Positions 45,234-55,489 of a stretch of DNA of 64,000 bases are shown piece by piece. Made by a program: the position numbers and the translations under genes. The stretch is from the NCBI RefSeq assembly GCF_028888695.1, contig NZ_PNFF01000001.1:1869501-1933500 (forward strand), in the 5' to 3' direction. Source of the stretch: Bacillus methanolicus. GTDB lineage: Bacteria; Bacillota; Bacilli; Bacillales; Cytobacillaceae. Under the pieces are notes generated by a model. It was given only the letters and a program-made list of their open reading frames with translations. It had not been told where the DNA came from and searched no databases. The first letter of the stretch is position 1; each line of letters begins with the position of its first letter.

Positions 45234-47414
45234 TTATTCATTTTCTTTGCGGATCACTTCTTGTCCTTCTTGGACATCTTCAATGTTTTCTACTTTTTGA
45301 ACCGTGTTTTCAGCATTTTTATTTTCTTCTTGGCGTTTTTTCTTTAGATCAAAATATGCATCCATGACTCTTTCGCCAATTTTCAAGTTAGCCTTATGGT
45401 CATAATTTCCTTGAAAAGCCCATGGCACTAAAACAGCCATGGCAATTTCGGGGTTATTGGATGGTGCATATCCGACTAAGCTCAAATTCATTACTTCAGG
45501 CGGTTCTTTTCCAAATTTTTTTCGGTCCGGTCCGTCATAAAACGCTTCTGCGGTACCGGTTTTACCTGCAGGAGAATAATTTTTACCGCCAAAGTACCCC
45601 ACTGCAGTACCCTTAGGCTCCTGCATGACTTGCCTGAACCCTTCTTGGACACGCTCAATCCATTCTGTTTTCATGTCAATCCGGTTCAAAACTTTTGGTT
45701 CAATCTCTTCAATAATTGGACCGAGTTCGTCATTTTTCATGACGGGTTCTCTAATTTCTTTTACAATATGCGGCTGAAGGCGGTAGCCGTTGTTGGCAAT
45801 CGTTGATACGTATTGAGCCAGCTGCATATTCGTATAAGTATCATACTGACCGATGACTAAGTCAAGAAGGAAACCTGGTTTTTTGTCCGCTCCTTTAAAA
45901 CCTACCATTTCATTTGGCAAATCAATTCCTGTTCTTACTCCGAGGCCAAATTGGCTGAAGGATTGGCGAATCGTATCAAAAGCTTCTTCTTTCAGAGGCA
46001 GCGGCTGATCATATTCATACCGCCCATCCCCGATTTCCACGGCAATTCTAAACATATAAACGTTTGAAGATCTTCTTAATGCATAAAGATCATTAATAAG
46101 CCCCATCGTTTGCCATGATTTTTTTACTGGTGTTCCCTTGATTTTCATTGGTGTATCTAAAAGATATTCACCCGGCTGAATCGCACCTGTTTTGTATCCT
46201 GTTAATACAGTTGCCCCTTTCACGGCAGAGCCAACATTGTAAGAAGTTGTAATATTTCCAAGGGCATCATCCTGCAATTCTCTTTTTCCGGTTTTTTCAT
46301 CTTTTACAATGCGTTTTCCGGCCATTGTCAGGATTTCACCGGTATTCGGGTCCATCAATACTACATAAGCCCTGTCAAGCAGTGAAGTTCCCGGATAGCT
46401 TTTTGCCTTCCATAATTCTTCTTCAATAATTTTTTCAACAGCAAGCTGAAGGTCCATATCGATCGTTAAAACGAGATCTTTTCCCCTTTGCCCCTCGGAA
46501 ATTACTTCTGTTTTTAATACATTGCCGGCTTTATCCGTTATTTTCTTCACTTTTGCTTTTTGTCCGTGAAGAACATCTTCATACTGCATTTCAATATAGC
46601 TCTTCCCTACACGGTCATTGCGGTTATAGTCTTTTGATAAATAGTAATCCAATTGCTCCTTTGGAAGCCCTTCGTCCGATGTAGACACATCACCGAGAAC
46701 GGATCTCAATGTTTTACCAAAAGCATAATAACGGTCCCAGTCTGTCGTTGTATCCACACCCGGCAGCTTTTCAAGGTTTTCACTGACGACCGCAAATTCT
46801 TCAGGTGACACATCTTTATTTTTCACAATCTGCGGAGTCAATGCATAACCGCTATTAAATTCACTGTAGATGGCAAGAACTTCTAAATCATCTTTTGATA
46901 ATTGGTTTAGTTCTTCGTCTGTGATCCGTTCTAGTTGAAGTTTATATATGTCTTTATCGTCAAGCTTTTTTTCTTCAAACAGTTTCCATTCTTTATCCGT
47001 AATTTTTGCTTTCGCTTTTTCAGGATTCTTCAAAATCCAAAAATCCTTTTTATCCAGCTCTTGTACTTTGGAATAATCCTTGTGAATATACTTGGCAAGC
47101 TTCTCTGCCACTTTCAGCATCTCTTTTTGGCTTGTTCCTTGACTCTTTGTATAAGTGATTGCATTGAGAGGAATGTTGTCAACGACCACTTTCCCATTGC
47201 GGTCGAATATTTTGCCGCGCGGCACCGGATTGTTTACTGTAATATCTTCGGTTCGTTCAATTTCGCGTTTAAAATCATCGCCATATACGATTTGAACAAC
47301 TCCAAGCCTTAAAATTAGCATTGAAAATAAAAGAAATACAGCAAAAAACAACATATTTAACCGAAACGGAACATGTGTCTTCTTTTTTTTCTTTTTATTC
47401 AATTTATCCCACAC
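45234..47414 (-). CDS. pbpA: Penicillin-binding protein 2 family transpeptidase (PbpA)
   Basis: This 726-aa class B PBP cross-links peptidoglycan for cylindrical growth, probably with a RodA partner. One membrane anchor lies at about 19-40 (NMLFFAVFLLFSMLILRLG), then a dimerisation domain and the transpeptidase domain with SxxK in NVGSAVKGA, SxN in RRSSNVYMF and KTGT in AGKTGTAEAF. A Lys/Glu-rich tail ends it. The GTG start at 47414 has AAGGA unusually close; a TTG four codons later is an alternative. In B. subtilis pbpA also lies next to pst. Confidence 0.93.
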   Translation of the reverse strand: MWDKLNKKKKKKTHVPFRLNMLFFAVFLLFSMLILRLGVVQIVYGDDFKREIERTEDITVNNPVPRGKIFDRNGKVVVDNIPLNAITYTKSQGTSQKEMLKVAEKLAKYIHKDYSKVQELDKKDFWILKNPEKAKAKITDKEWKLFEEKKLDDKDIYKLQLERITDEELNQLSKDDLEVLAIYSEFNSGYALTPQIVKNKDVSPEEFAVVSENLEKLPGVDTTTDWDRYYAFGKTLRSVLGDVSTSDEGLPKEQLDYYLSKDYNRNDRVGKSYIEMQYEDVLHGQKAKVKKITDKAGNVLKTEVISEGQRGKDLVLTIDMDLQLAVEKIIEEELWKAKSYPGTSLLDRAYVVLMDPNTGEILTMAGKRIVKDEKTGKRELQDDALGNITTSYNVGSAVKGATVLTGYKTGAIQPGEYLLDTPMKIKGTPVKKSWQTMGLINDLYALRRSSNVYMFRIAVEIGDGRYEYDQPLPLKEEAFDTIRQSFSQFGLGVRTGIDLPNEMVGFKGADKKPGFLLDLVIGQYDTYTNMQLAQYVSTIANNGYRLQPHIVKEIREPVMKNDELGPIIEEIEPKVLNRIDMKTEWIERVQEGFRQVMQEPKGTAVGYFGGKNYSPAGKTGTAEAFYDGPDRKKFGKEPPEVMNLSLVGYAPSNNPEIAMAVLVPWAFQGNYDHKANLKIGERVMDAYFDLKKKRQEENKNAENTVQKVENIEDVQEGQEVIRKENE

Positions 47415-47516
47415 TTCCTTATGTTAATGCTTGCTCTCGACATTTATTGTATATAAATTAAGAGTAATTTTCTATTACGGAAATTTTTCACAATCCGGTT
47501 GCTGAAAAAATAGAAA

Positions 47517-47543
47517 GAAAAAACGGGAGAATGGATACTCCCG
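47517..47543 (-). terminator. Terminator of the yqgE-like MFS gene
   Basis: CGGGAG/CTCCCG stem (47524-47529/47538-47543) with an 8-nt loop; T-run on the minus strand from the A-tract ending at 47523. Confidence 0.7.
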
Positions 47544-47587
47544 CTCAAATAGAAATTCAATTAAAACTCCGCACAGCATGGGTCTTT

Positions 47588-48811
47588 CTACCCGTTAATG
47601 CGGGAGAAATTGATGTTTCGGACAAACAAATAAATACATGAATGCCCCGCACCCAGCAGCATTAACAGTACCGGAATGCTCTTCTCTTCGTTAAAAAAAG
47701 TAATTGCCAGCAAAAATAGTAGAATAGAAACAATTCTCCCCGCGTTTAGAAAAATTTCCCTTACAACAATATATTCAATTCTCATTTCAGCTGCTTTCCA
47801 TCCTTTACCGATCACATCATAGGTAAGAGACATGTACGGAACAAGCAAAATCGGATAAGCGATAGCAATCGTGGCTGCATAAAACAAAAGCTTCGGATAC
47901 GTAACATTAAAAGCAATTAAGAATATGGATGCATAAAGAAGGATTCCGCCCAATAAGATTGCTTTTTTCCGATGTTCTTTTTTTATAACTCTTGAAGCAG
48001 TGTAATATCCAAGAAACGCAATTCCTGAATTAATAAGGCCGAATGTTCCAAGTGCAAGTTCGCTCCCCGTCGAAATAAAAACAAACATAGATATAACAAA
48101 TACGAACGTTCCCTCTCTTAAACCTTGAAAAAAATGTGCATTCGTGATTAGGCGCCAATTCTTATTGTATTTTCTCTCGGAAAGTATGCGTTGAAACCAA
48201 TAACGCCCCTTCGAAGGTCTTCGTTCTAAAAAAAAACTCAATACTACTGCCGCAGAAAACAATGTTAACGAAAGTCCAAACACTACTGAATAACCTGTAA
48301 AATTTTTTAGACGGGAAATAACGTAACCCGCAAGCATAGGTCCGATCATACCGCCAGCAGAAGTTAGAATTCCGAGAAAACCATTAAAAAAATCCCTCGT
48401 TTCCGGTTCTGTAATTTCAAATGTCAAGACGTTAAATGCAAGCCAGTAAAATCCATACCCGATCCCTAAGAGCCCTCCGAGCAATAAAATAAAATCCGAG
48501 GCATTGGGCCCAATAACTAAAACAAAAATATAAAATAGAGCTAAAAAAATAACTCCTATTCTAAGAACAATTACGCGGTCCACTTTTTTTGCCCAACCGC
48601 CTGCAATGATAAAGGTAATCGGTTGTAATACAACGATGGCAAGGTTATACAGTCCTATATCGGAAAATTGTCCCGATTGTTTCCATAGATAAATATTAAC
48701 AAACGTGTTGGAAAGCGATATGCTTAAAGAGTATAATCCACCGATTAATAATAGCAATGTCAAATCCCTATTGAGTTCAACATCTCCAATCAACAATTTT
48801 AACTTACTCAT
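47588..48811 (-). CDS. yqgE: MFS transporter YqgE
   Basis: This 407-aa protein has twelve hydrophobic segments and MFS-type short loops. It starts with a charged MSKLKLLIGDVELNRDLTLL segment and lacks recognisable substrate motifs. Position between pbpA and the ATPase cluster fits B. subtilis YqgE. AAGGGGAG precedes the ATG at 48811. Substrate unknown. Confidence 0.82.
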   Translation of the reverse strand: MSKLKLLIGDVELNRDLTLLLLIGGLYSLSISLSNTFVNIYLWKQSGQFSDIGLYNLAIVVLQPITFIIAGGWAKKVDRVIVLRIGVIFLALFYIFVLVIGPNASDFILLLGGLLGIGYGFYWLAFNVLTFEITEPETRDFFNGFLGILTSAGGMIGPMLAGYVISRLKNFTGYSVVFGLSLTLFSAAVVLSFFLERRPSKGRYWFQRILSERKYNKNWRLITNAHFFQGLREGTFVFVISMFVFISTGSELALGTFGLINSGIAFLGYYTASRVIKKEHRKKAILLGGILLYASIFLIAFNVTYPKLLFYAATIAIAYPILLVPYMSLTYDVIGKGWKAAEMRIEYIVVREIFLNAGRIVSILLFLLAITFFNEEKSIPVLLMLLGAGHSCIYLFVRNINFSRING

Positions 48812-48914
48812 AAAAAAACTCCCCTTTTTACTCTAAAGGGTAGTTTCTAACAAAACGAAAATACATATGCACTTTTCGTAAAACTAAATATTTATATTCT
48901 TTACCATTTTTGAG

Positions 48915-48950
48915 GGAACTGCTCCACAACGTACTTTAAGGGGCAGTTCC
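48915..48950 (-). terminator. Weak hairpin after the ATPase cluster
   Basis: GGAACTGCTCC/GGGGCAGTTCC (one G-U) with a 14-nt loop, 16 bp after the last gene. The T-run is short. Confidence 0.55.
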
Positions 48951-48965
48951 ATTTTATAAAAGTTC

Positions 48966-49205
48966 TTAAAATTTTTTCAGCCTTGCAAAAGAGATTAGGT
49001 TTAACAGATTTATCCTATTTTCTTTACCTATCGTTCTTACTCGTCCAAAAAAAGTTCCAAGAAACTGTTCCCAAAGGAATCCAATTGTGTTTTTGGAAGC
49101 AGGATCATCACGAATCAAACGAATGGTCGCATGCAAAGCCTCATCCAAATGCGAAAGCGCCTGTTTTAGATGGATAATCACCTCGTTGTCTTGCTTATTC
49201 TCCAC
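48966..49205 (-). CDS. Small uncharacterised protein of the P-type ATPase cluster
   Basis: This 79-aa soluble, helical protein begins MENKQDNEVIIHLKQALSHLDEALHATIRL; the second half is basic (FFGRVRTIGKEN). The GTG at 49205 follows GAGGAGGGG. No motif is recognised. It lies 36 bp after the 89-aa gene and probably belongs to the same transcript as the ATPase. Confidence 0.7.
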   Translation of the reverse strand: MENKQDNEVIIHLKQALSHLDEALHATIRLIRDDPASKNTIGFLWEQFLGTFFGRVRTIGKENRINLLNLISFARLKKF

Positions 49206-49241
49206 TCTACCCCTCCTCTATTAACGAACATCTCTTCTTTT

Positions 49242-49511
49242 CTAATGATAAACGCGATTTTGATTTTCCGCCTTATGCACTTCACCATCAATAAATATAT
49301 CTTTATCCAGGCTTTTTCTAATCCGTTCAAATTTAACCTCTGCTGCAATATCTTCAATTCCTTCTTTAGCCGTAACGATTAAGTATTTCATTTGCCTCGA
49401 AAGATCCCAGATGATAGGGCGCAGAGTGTTTCTAACTACAGGAACTAAGGCTGTGGTTGCGATGGCAAGTGCCGAGCCTACAACAATGCGCTGTAAATTT
49501 CGTTCAAGCAT
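49242..49511 (-). CDS. Small membrane-associated protein (DUF5132-like) of the ATPase cluster
   Basis: This 89-aa protein starts with one hydrophobic segment (IVVGSALAIATTALVPVV), followed by a charged, helical remainder. AAGGAGG stands 6 nt before the ATG. The form resembles DUF5132 proteins that occur beside P-type ATPases. A partner or anchoring role for the ATPase is inferred. Confidence 0.72.
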   Translation of the reverse strand: MLERNLQRIVVGSALAIATTALVPVVRNTLRPIIWDLSRQMKYLIVTAKEGIEDIAAEVKFERIRKSLDKDIFIDGEVHKAENQNRVYH

Positions 49512-49574
49512 AAATAGACCTCCTTAGTAAAGTTATTTATTTTTTGATCATTTTTTTCTGTTTTTATACCCTTG

Positions 49575-52500
49575 TTATGCCGTTGCTCGATTAACTTTAC
49601 CAATTAAAGGATATATCGGTTTGTTTATCCATAAATTTGATAACGGTTTTGCGAGTCGGGCTGAAGCTACTGCAACTAAAAGAATAGGACCCCAGTTCCA
49701 AAGAGGCAGAGGAGCTGTTTTAAAAATTGCTGCTAATGGCGGGATATAAATAACGCTTAGCAGTGCCAGCCATGAAATTCCAAGGGCACCTATCAGGAAG
49801 CGGTCTTTTGTCACATCTTTTATTGTTTCCTCAGAATCTGCTTGTCTCCATGAGAACGTCTGTATCAGCTGTCCTGCTACCAACGTTGAAAATGCAACTG
49901 TTTGGGCTGCAGCCAATGACATTCCGGCTCCCAGACCCCAAATAAAGAGACCGAGCGATCCCAATCCTAAAATGGTTCCGCGGGTTACGACTTGTTTGTA
50001 TAAAGTGCCATCAACAATTTCCTGTCGTTTTGTTTCTTTTGTTTTATTGCCGGGATTTACAGCAAGGATCATAGCAGGTAAAGCGTCAGTCAGCATGTTC
50101 ATTAATAAGATTTGAACTGGCACGACCGGAAGCGGCAGACCCGCCATTACAGCCAAAGAAGTGACAAGAATTTCAGAAAGGTTTCCGCTCAACAAGCATC
50201 CAATTGCTTTTCTTATATTTCCAATAATGGTTCTTCCTTCTTTCACTCCGTCAACAATTGATCCAAAATGATCTTCTTTCAAAACCATATCGGCGGTTTC
50301 TTTTGTTACTTGGGTGCCTGTTTGGCCCATAGCAATTCCGATATCTGCCTTTTTAATTGCCGGAGAATCATTAACTCCATCACCTGTCATCGCAACGATA
50401 TGCCCTTTTTGCTGAAGAACCGTTACGATTCGAAGTTTGTGCTCCGGAGTTACTCTTGCATAGATGACAATATCTTCAATAATCGTTTTCAACTCTTGAT
50501 CCGAAATCAGATCAAGCTCTTGGCCTGTTACTACTTTCATTCGATCATCGTAAATTCCGATTTTCTTTGCAATGGCCAAAGCAGTAAGCGGATGATCTCC
50601 GGTAATCATAACCGGTTTAATCCCCAATTTAACTGCTTCACGAATGCTTTTTTCCACTTCTGGTTTTGGTGGATCCATCATACCTGCCATACCTACATAT
50701 ATAAGCTTGCTATCTATATCCTGTAAGCAGTCATTATTGACGTGCTTGTCTAATTTCCGGTAAGCAAAACCTAATACTCGCAGAGCCTGCCTGGCAAATG
50801 CGTCATTTTGTTCCATAATCTGTGTGCGTACCTTTTCATTTAACGGATAGATCTTTCCGTTTTTCTGATAGTGTGAGCAATTGTTCAACAGTTTCTCAAC
50901 AGATCCCTTTGACATGACAAAACATTGTTCTTCTTGATTATTTTCATGGCAAACGACACTCATCTTTCCGCTGTTTGAGTCAAAAGGTATTTCTTCAACA
51001 CGCTTCCAGTGGTTATGGTTTTCTGCTAACAAGCCTCGTTTAGCTGCAAGTGAAAGAAGAGCTCCTTCAGTAGGATCACCTTTTACATTCCACCGTCCCT
51101 CTTCATGAAACAGCTGTGAATTATTGCAAAGCAGTCCGATTCTTAATATTTGATCTACATCTTTCGAAGATGTTTCAGACTGATCCATTCCTATAATTGT
51201 TCCTTCTGGATTATAACCATCACCAGTTACTTCATATTCCATGTCTACTGTTGAAATTCGTTTAACCGTCATTTCATTTTTAGTTAAGGTGCCGGTTTTA
51301 TCAGAACAAATAACTGTCGCTCTTCCTAGAATCTCTAAAGCGGACAGCTTTCGTACCAGTGCCTTTTTCTTAGCCATGCGGAATATACCCGCTGTAAGGG
51401 CAAAAGTAATGGTTATAGGCAGCCCTTCCGGAATGGCCGAAGCTGTTAAAGCAACAGATGTTGCCACCATTTCCGTTATAGGCATTCCTCTTAATAGACC
51501 TGTAATAAAGACAATGGCACCAACGGCAAGAGCACCTTTCATAAATTTTTTGCTGATGGCTGTAACTTGTTTTTGAAGCGGGGTTGTATGATCTTCATCT
51601 TCTGTTAATAGAGATAGAAGGTGCCCCATTTCAGTATATTTGCCTATTTGCACAACCACTGCCTTGCATTTTCCTCGGGTTATGTGTGTGCCCATATAAA
51701 GCATGTTGGTTCGGTCTGTAACTGGCACGTCCTCGTTTATGTTCATTTCCTTCTTTTCAACGGGGAGCGATTCGCCCGTTAACGCGGATTCGTTCACTTC
51801 CAAGTTCCATGATTGAATGATCCGGAGATCAGCCGGCACGCGATCACCAGCTTCAAGTTCAACAATATCTCCCGGAACTAAGTCATGGGCTGCAATTTCG
51901 TTCACAGCGCCATCACGGACGACACTGCAGTTAGGAGGGACAAATTGGCTCATTGTTTCCACTGCCTTGTCTGCTTTTCTTTCCTGGATTGTACCAATCC
52001 CTGCATTTATCAAAAGAATCGAACCCATGATTAATCCATCAAACAAATGACCTGTAAAAGCACTAAGAAGTGCTGTGGCTGCGAGAACTTGTGTTGTAAA
52101 TTCCTTGAATTGGCCGACATATGTTTTCAGCCAATGTGGGCGTGTTTTCGAAACAAGCTGATTTTTGCCATATAAATGAAAAGCCTTATTTACCTGCTCG
52201 GTGTTAAGGCCGTTATTTTTATCAATATTAAAATATTTTAAAACTTCATCTGCATTCTTTGAATGCCATGGAATATTAGCGGCATTCGCATCATTCTCGT
52301 GATTCCTGTTAGCAATTTTAAACCTCTGTTCTGTCCATATTTTTGCTCTGGACATAAACGTCAATGATAAAGCATCCCCGATCAGATTAACAAGAGGTGC
52401 ACTAATGATAAGTGGCATTGCAATCATAGAGCCTGTCAAATTCCACATTTTAGTTATGTTAGTATTCTGTTTTACTATCTTCTTTAAGTCATTGCCAACT

Positions 52501-52829
52501 TGCATCGTCTTTGCGATGCCAGGTATCTGTTTAAACGTACAGTACGGATAAAAAGAAACTACTTTATTTTTTTCACTAACAGGATCTTTTATCACGACGA
52601 GTACATCTTCACGTCGATTGATCTTAAGGTCATTATGGGAGATCAGTTGAACCCCATAATCGTTTAAGTGTTGATTAAGTATATCCAGATCAACGTTCGA
52701 TTCATTGTTTACAAATGCAACTTTTCTGCCTTTTAAGAGTGTTAATAGCGGAATGCACTCTTTACGAACGGTTCCATCAACAGAAATAAGAGAAGCATCC
52801 TTAAAAACAACCGTTTTCGTTTGAGTCAA
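49575..52829 (-). CDS. P2-type cation-translocating ATPase
   Basis: This 1084-aa P-type ATPase has a phosphorylation site at CSDKTGTLTKNE, a KGDPTEGALL nucleotide site and TGDGVNDSPAIKKAD. M4 has the AIPEGLP motif, M5 has SGNLSEIL and M6 has MNMLTDALPAM, retaining the Asn, Glu and Asp of the Ca2+-ATPase ion site. Calcium, manganese or a similar divalent ion is thus more likely than copper or zinc. The first about 180 residues are an unusual extension with an HMA-like segment (VLVVIKDPVSEKNKV). A TTG start is used with no obvious ribosome binding site, so coupling to the gene upstream is likely. Confidence 0.85.
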   Translation of the reverse strand: MTQTKTVVFKDASLISVDGTVRKECIPLLTLLKGRKVAFVNNESNVDLDILNQHLNDYGVQLISHNDLKINRREDVLVVIKDPVSEKNKVVSFYPYCTFKQIPGIAKTMQVGNDLKKIVKQNTNITKMWNLTGSMIAMPLIISAPLVNLIGDALSLTFMSRAKIWTEQRFKIANRNHENDANAANIPWHSKNADEVLKYFNIDKNNGLNTEQVNKAFHLYGKNQLVSKTRPHWLKTYVGQFKEFTTQVLAATALLSAFTGHLFDGLIMGSILLINAGIGTIQERKADKAVETMSQFVPPNCSVVRDGAVNEIAAHDLVPGDIVELEAGDRVPADLRIIQSWNLEVNESALTGESLPVEKKEMNINEDVPVTDRTNMLYMGTHITRGKCKAVVVQIGKYTEMGHLLSLLTEDEDHTTPLQKQVTAISKKFMKGALAVGAIVFITGLLRGMPITEMVATSVALTASAIPEGLPITITFALTAGIFRMAKKKALVRKLSALEILGRATVICSDKTGTLTKNEMTVKRISTVDMEYEVTGDGYNPEGTIIGMDQSETSSKDVDQILRIGLLCNNSQLFHEEGRWNVKGDPTEGALLSLAAKRGLLAENHNHWKRVEEIPFDSNSGKMSVVCHENNQEEQCFVMSKGSVEKLLNNCSHYQKNGKIYPLNEKVRTQIMEQNDAFARQALRVLGFAYRKLDKHVNNDCLQDIDSKLIYVGMAGMMDPPKPEVEKSIREAVKLGIKPVMITGDHPLTALAIAKKIGIYDDRMKVVTGQELDLISDQELKTIIEDIVIYARVTPEHKLRIVTVLQQKGHIVAMTGDGVNDSPAIKKADIGIAMGQTGTQVTKETADMVLKEDHFGSIVDGVKEGRTIIGNIRKAIGCLLSGNLSEILVTSLAVMAGLPLPVVPVQILLMNMLTDALPAMILAVNPGNKTKETKRQEIVDGTLYKQVVTRGTILGLGSLGLFIWGLGAGMSLAAAQTVAFSTLVAGQLIQTFSWRQADSEETIKDVTKDRFLIGALGISWLALLSVIYIPPLAAIFKTAPLPLWNWGPILLVAVASARLAKPLSNLWINKPIYPLIGKVNRATA

Positions 52830-52840
52830 TTGATAAATTT

Positions 52841-53215
52841 TTAGTATAAATTAGTAGAAGGTTCGTTTTCAGATAACTTAGGCCTTTCATTTTGCAGCAG
52901 ACGGCTGCTATTCAACATTTGATTGTTAAAAAGAATATTACCTGCCTGATAACCAGCATAATTCCCAATCCGGTTTCCAATTATGCTTCCGATAATAGAT
53001 CCTATGATCGTTCCTGCACCCGGCAAAACGGCGGATCCAAGAATCGCTCCATATTCAAAACCAGCCATAATGCCTAAACTCCCTGTAACATTTTTGGAAG
53101 TTTGAATGGCATACTCTTTTTTATCCATTTTGCCGGAAGCAACGGCTTGAGTGTCCTGTAATTGTGCCATTCCTCCTGAAATTATTCCAGCCCAAAGTGA
53201 AACCCCTTTAAACAT
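52841..53215 (-). CDS. Glycine-zipper membrane protein of the ATPase cluster
   Basis: This 124-aa protein has glycine-zipper repeats in GAGTIIGSIIGSIIGNRIGNY (about 75-95) and further small-residue segments. It probably inserts in the membrane as packed helices. ATG 53215 has AAAGGAGG 7 nt upstream; an in-frame GTG before it contains that site. It is 11 bp upstream of the ATPase and likely the first gene of the cluster. Confidence 0.75.
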   Translation of the reverse strand: MFKGVSLWAGIISGGMAQLQDTQAVASGKMDKKEYAIQTSKNVTGSLGIMAGFEYGAILGSAVLPGAGTIIGSIIGSIIGNRIGNYAGYQAGNILFNNQMLNSSRLLQNERPKLSENEPSTNLY

Positions 53216-53323
53216 GAACCATCCTCCTTTCACTGTATAATTTGTCCAAAAAATCTAAAATTATGTCAGCGGTTGAAAATATTTAAAGAAAATCATTCCT
53301 TTTGATCATTTTTATTCAACTCA

Positions 53324-55465
53324 CTATTCTTCATCATCAGCTACTTCGTATGCCCATCCAAAAAAAATCATTTGGCTGTCTATCTCTTCGTCATCTGGAT
53401 TTTTCTTTACATAAGAATAACATCCATATTGGTCTTGTTCCCGGGCTTTTACATTATCACTTAAAAGTACGGTTAATATTTGTTTAAGCCTCTCCTTAAG
53501 TTCTTGATGATAAACGGGGAATGCAATTTCAACTCGTTTTTCCATATTTCGTGTCATTAAATCAGCTGAGGAAAGAAGGATTTTTTCATCACCGTTATGA
53601 TGAAAATAATAAATACGGCTATGCTCTAAAAAACGTCCAACAATGCTGCGGACTCGGATATTCTCGCTGGCCCCTTCAATACCCGGACGAAGACAACATA
53701 TTCCCCGAACGATAAGGTCAATCTTTACACCAGCCTGTGAAGCTTCATAAAACTTCAATATTAATTGCTTATCTGTTAAAGAATTCATTTTCGCTATGAT
53801 CCTGCCATTCCCAAATTGTTTATGAAACTCAATTTCTTTGTCAATCAGCCGGATGAATTCATCTCGAATATCGAAAGGGGATACAGAAAAATGGTGAAAG
53901 TCTGGCTTTTCCATGTAACCGCTTAAATAATTAAAAAAATTGGTTGCATCGATTCCGAATTCTGGATTTGAGGTAATGAATCCTAAATCGGTATAGACTT
54001 TTGCTGTTTCTTCATTATAATTGCCAGTTCCCAAATGAACAAAACGTTGAATATTACCATTCATTTTGCGAACGATGAGCGTGATTTTGCTATGAGTCTT
54101 TAATAATATCTTCCCGTATATAACATGGCAGCCTGATTTTTCAAGCTCTTTTGCCCAATGTACATTATGTTCTTCATCAAATCGTGCTTTCAGTTCAACA
54201 AGGACAAGTACTTGCTTTCCTCTTTCTGCTGCCTTTTTTAGATTTTCAATGATAGGAGAATTTTCACTGACTCGGTAAAGAGTTTGTTTAATGGCCATAA
54301 CATTAGGATCCTCAGCAGCACACCGTATAAAATCAATAACAGGTTCAAAAGATTCATAAGGATGATGAAGCAGGATATCTTTTTCAGCTGCAACATCAAA
54401 AATATTCTGTTTCTTCCCGCTTATTTCATTGATCAGATCCTTTGATGGCTGGGGAATTAATGTTTCAAAAGTCAGATGTTCCTTTAATGGAGCAATTTGT
54501 TTATAAAAACTAAATAAAAACGTTAAGTCAAGAGGACCGTTTAAAAAATATGTATCCTTCTCGTATATTTCCAATTCACTTAATAAGTAAGCAAGAATTT
54601 CCTGATCAATGAAATGATTTGATATTTCCAACCGGACAGTTGCTCCCCAATTTCTCTTTTTTAACTCTTCTTCGATTTCTTTTAATAGGTCTCTCGCACC
54701 CTCTTCATGTATTTCTAAATCTGCATTCCTCGTAATGCGAAATTGCGTCACGGATTCAACGTGCAGCCCGCGAAACAATTTATGGACAAAGTGGATAATG
54801 AGATCCTCAATTAAGACAAAAATTTTTTTATCACTTTCGATTTTATTTGGAACTTCTACGAATCGTTCAAATCCTCTTGGTATTTGTACAATTGCCAATT
54901 TTTTTTGGAGAGTTGATTCTTCCCTCTCATCGGATAAAACCACTGCAAGATTCATACTTTTGTTAGCCAGCAAAGGAAAAGGCCGGTAAGCATCAATAGC
55001 CATTGGTGTTAAAACAGGAAAAATAACTTGATCAAAATGTTGTTCCAGGGCAATTAAAGCTTCTTGCGGGAGATCTCTAATTGGAAGAAAGTAAATATTT
55101 TCTTTTTCCAACAAGGATAATAGATGTTTAAACGTTTCGTATTGCGTTTGGACCAATTCATGGGTAATTTTCGCAATTTCAGTTATTTGTTGTTTCGGAG
55201 TTAATCCGGCCTTATTTTCAGGTTTTGTAAACCCTGCTTTTATCTGATCTTTAAGACCAGCCACTCGAACCATAAAAAACTCGTCCAAATTTGAACTAAA
55301 AATAGCCAGGAATTTGAGCCTTTCAAGTAAAGGATTCCGTTCATCAATTGCTTCTTCCAAGACTCGTTTATTAAAAGCCAGCCAGCTAAGTTCCCGGTTA
55401 TTAAAGTAAGCCGGTTGATTGAAATCATTATACTCTGTCAAATTCCATCTCACTTCTTTCACCAC
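53324..55465 (-). CDS. ppk: Polyphosphate kinase
   Basis: This 713-aa PPK1 enzyme polymerises ATP gamma-phosphate into polyphosphate. Seen: NRELSWLAFNKRVLEEA at the start, VAVEL-like VLVELKARFDEEHN, the autophosphorylated His in LLKTHSKITLI, and HLGTGNYNEETAK. Length is usual. The GTG start at 55465 is followed by a second GTG. It ends next to the ATPase cluster and begins 24 bp after ppx. B. subtilis lacks a homologue here. Confidence 0.96.
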   Translation of the reverse strand: MVKEVRWNLTEYNDFNQPAYFNNRELSWLAFNKRVLEEAIDERNPLLERLKFLAIFSSNLDEFFMVRVAGLKDQIKAGFTKPENKAGLTPKQQITEIAKITHELVQTQYETFKHLLSLLEKENIYFLPIRDLPQEALIALEQHFDQVIFPVLTPMAIDAYRPFPLLANKSMNLAVVLSDEREESTLQKKLAIVQIPRGFERFVEVPNKIESDKKIFVLIEDLIIHFVHKLFRGLHVESVTQFRITRNADLEIHEEGARDLLKEIEEELKKRNWGATVRLEISNHFIDQEILAYLLSELEIYEKDTYFLNGPLDLTFLFSFYKQIAPLKEHLTFETLIPQPSKDLINEISGKKQNIFDVAAEKDILLHHPYESFEPVIDFIRCAAEDPNVMAIKQTLYRVSENSPIIENLKKAAERGKQVLVLVELKARFDEEHNVHWAKELEKSGCHVIYGKILLKTHSKITLIVRKMNGNIQRFVHLGTGNYNEETAKVYTDLGFITSNPEFGIDATNFFNYLSGYMEKPDFHHFSVSPFDIRDEFIRLIDKEIEFHKQFGNGRIIAKMNSLTDKQLILKFYEASQAGVKIDLIVRGICCLRPGIEGASENIRVRSIVGRFLEHSRIYYFHHNGDEKILLSSADLMTRNMEKRVEIAFPVYHQELKERLKQILTVLLSDNVKAREQDQYGCYSYVKKNPDDEEIDSQMIFFGWAYEVADDEE

Positions 55466-55489
55466 TGGGATTTATATTTGTTTAAAAAA

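Noticed and set aside
50268-50726. Long plus-strand frame opposite the P-type ATPase
   Set aside because: Antisense shadow of conserved ATPase motifs.
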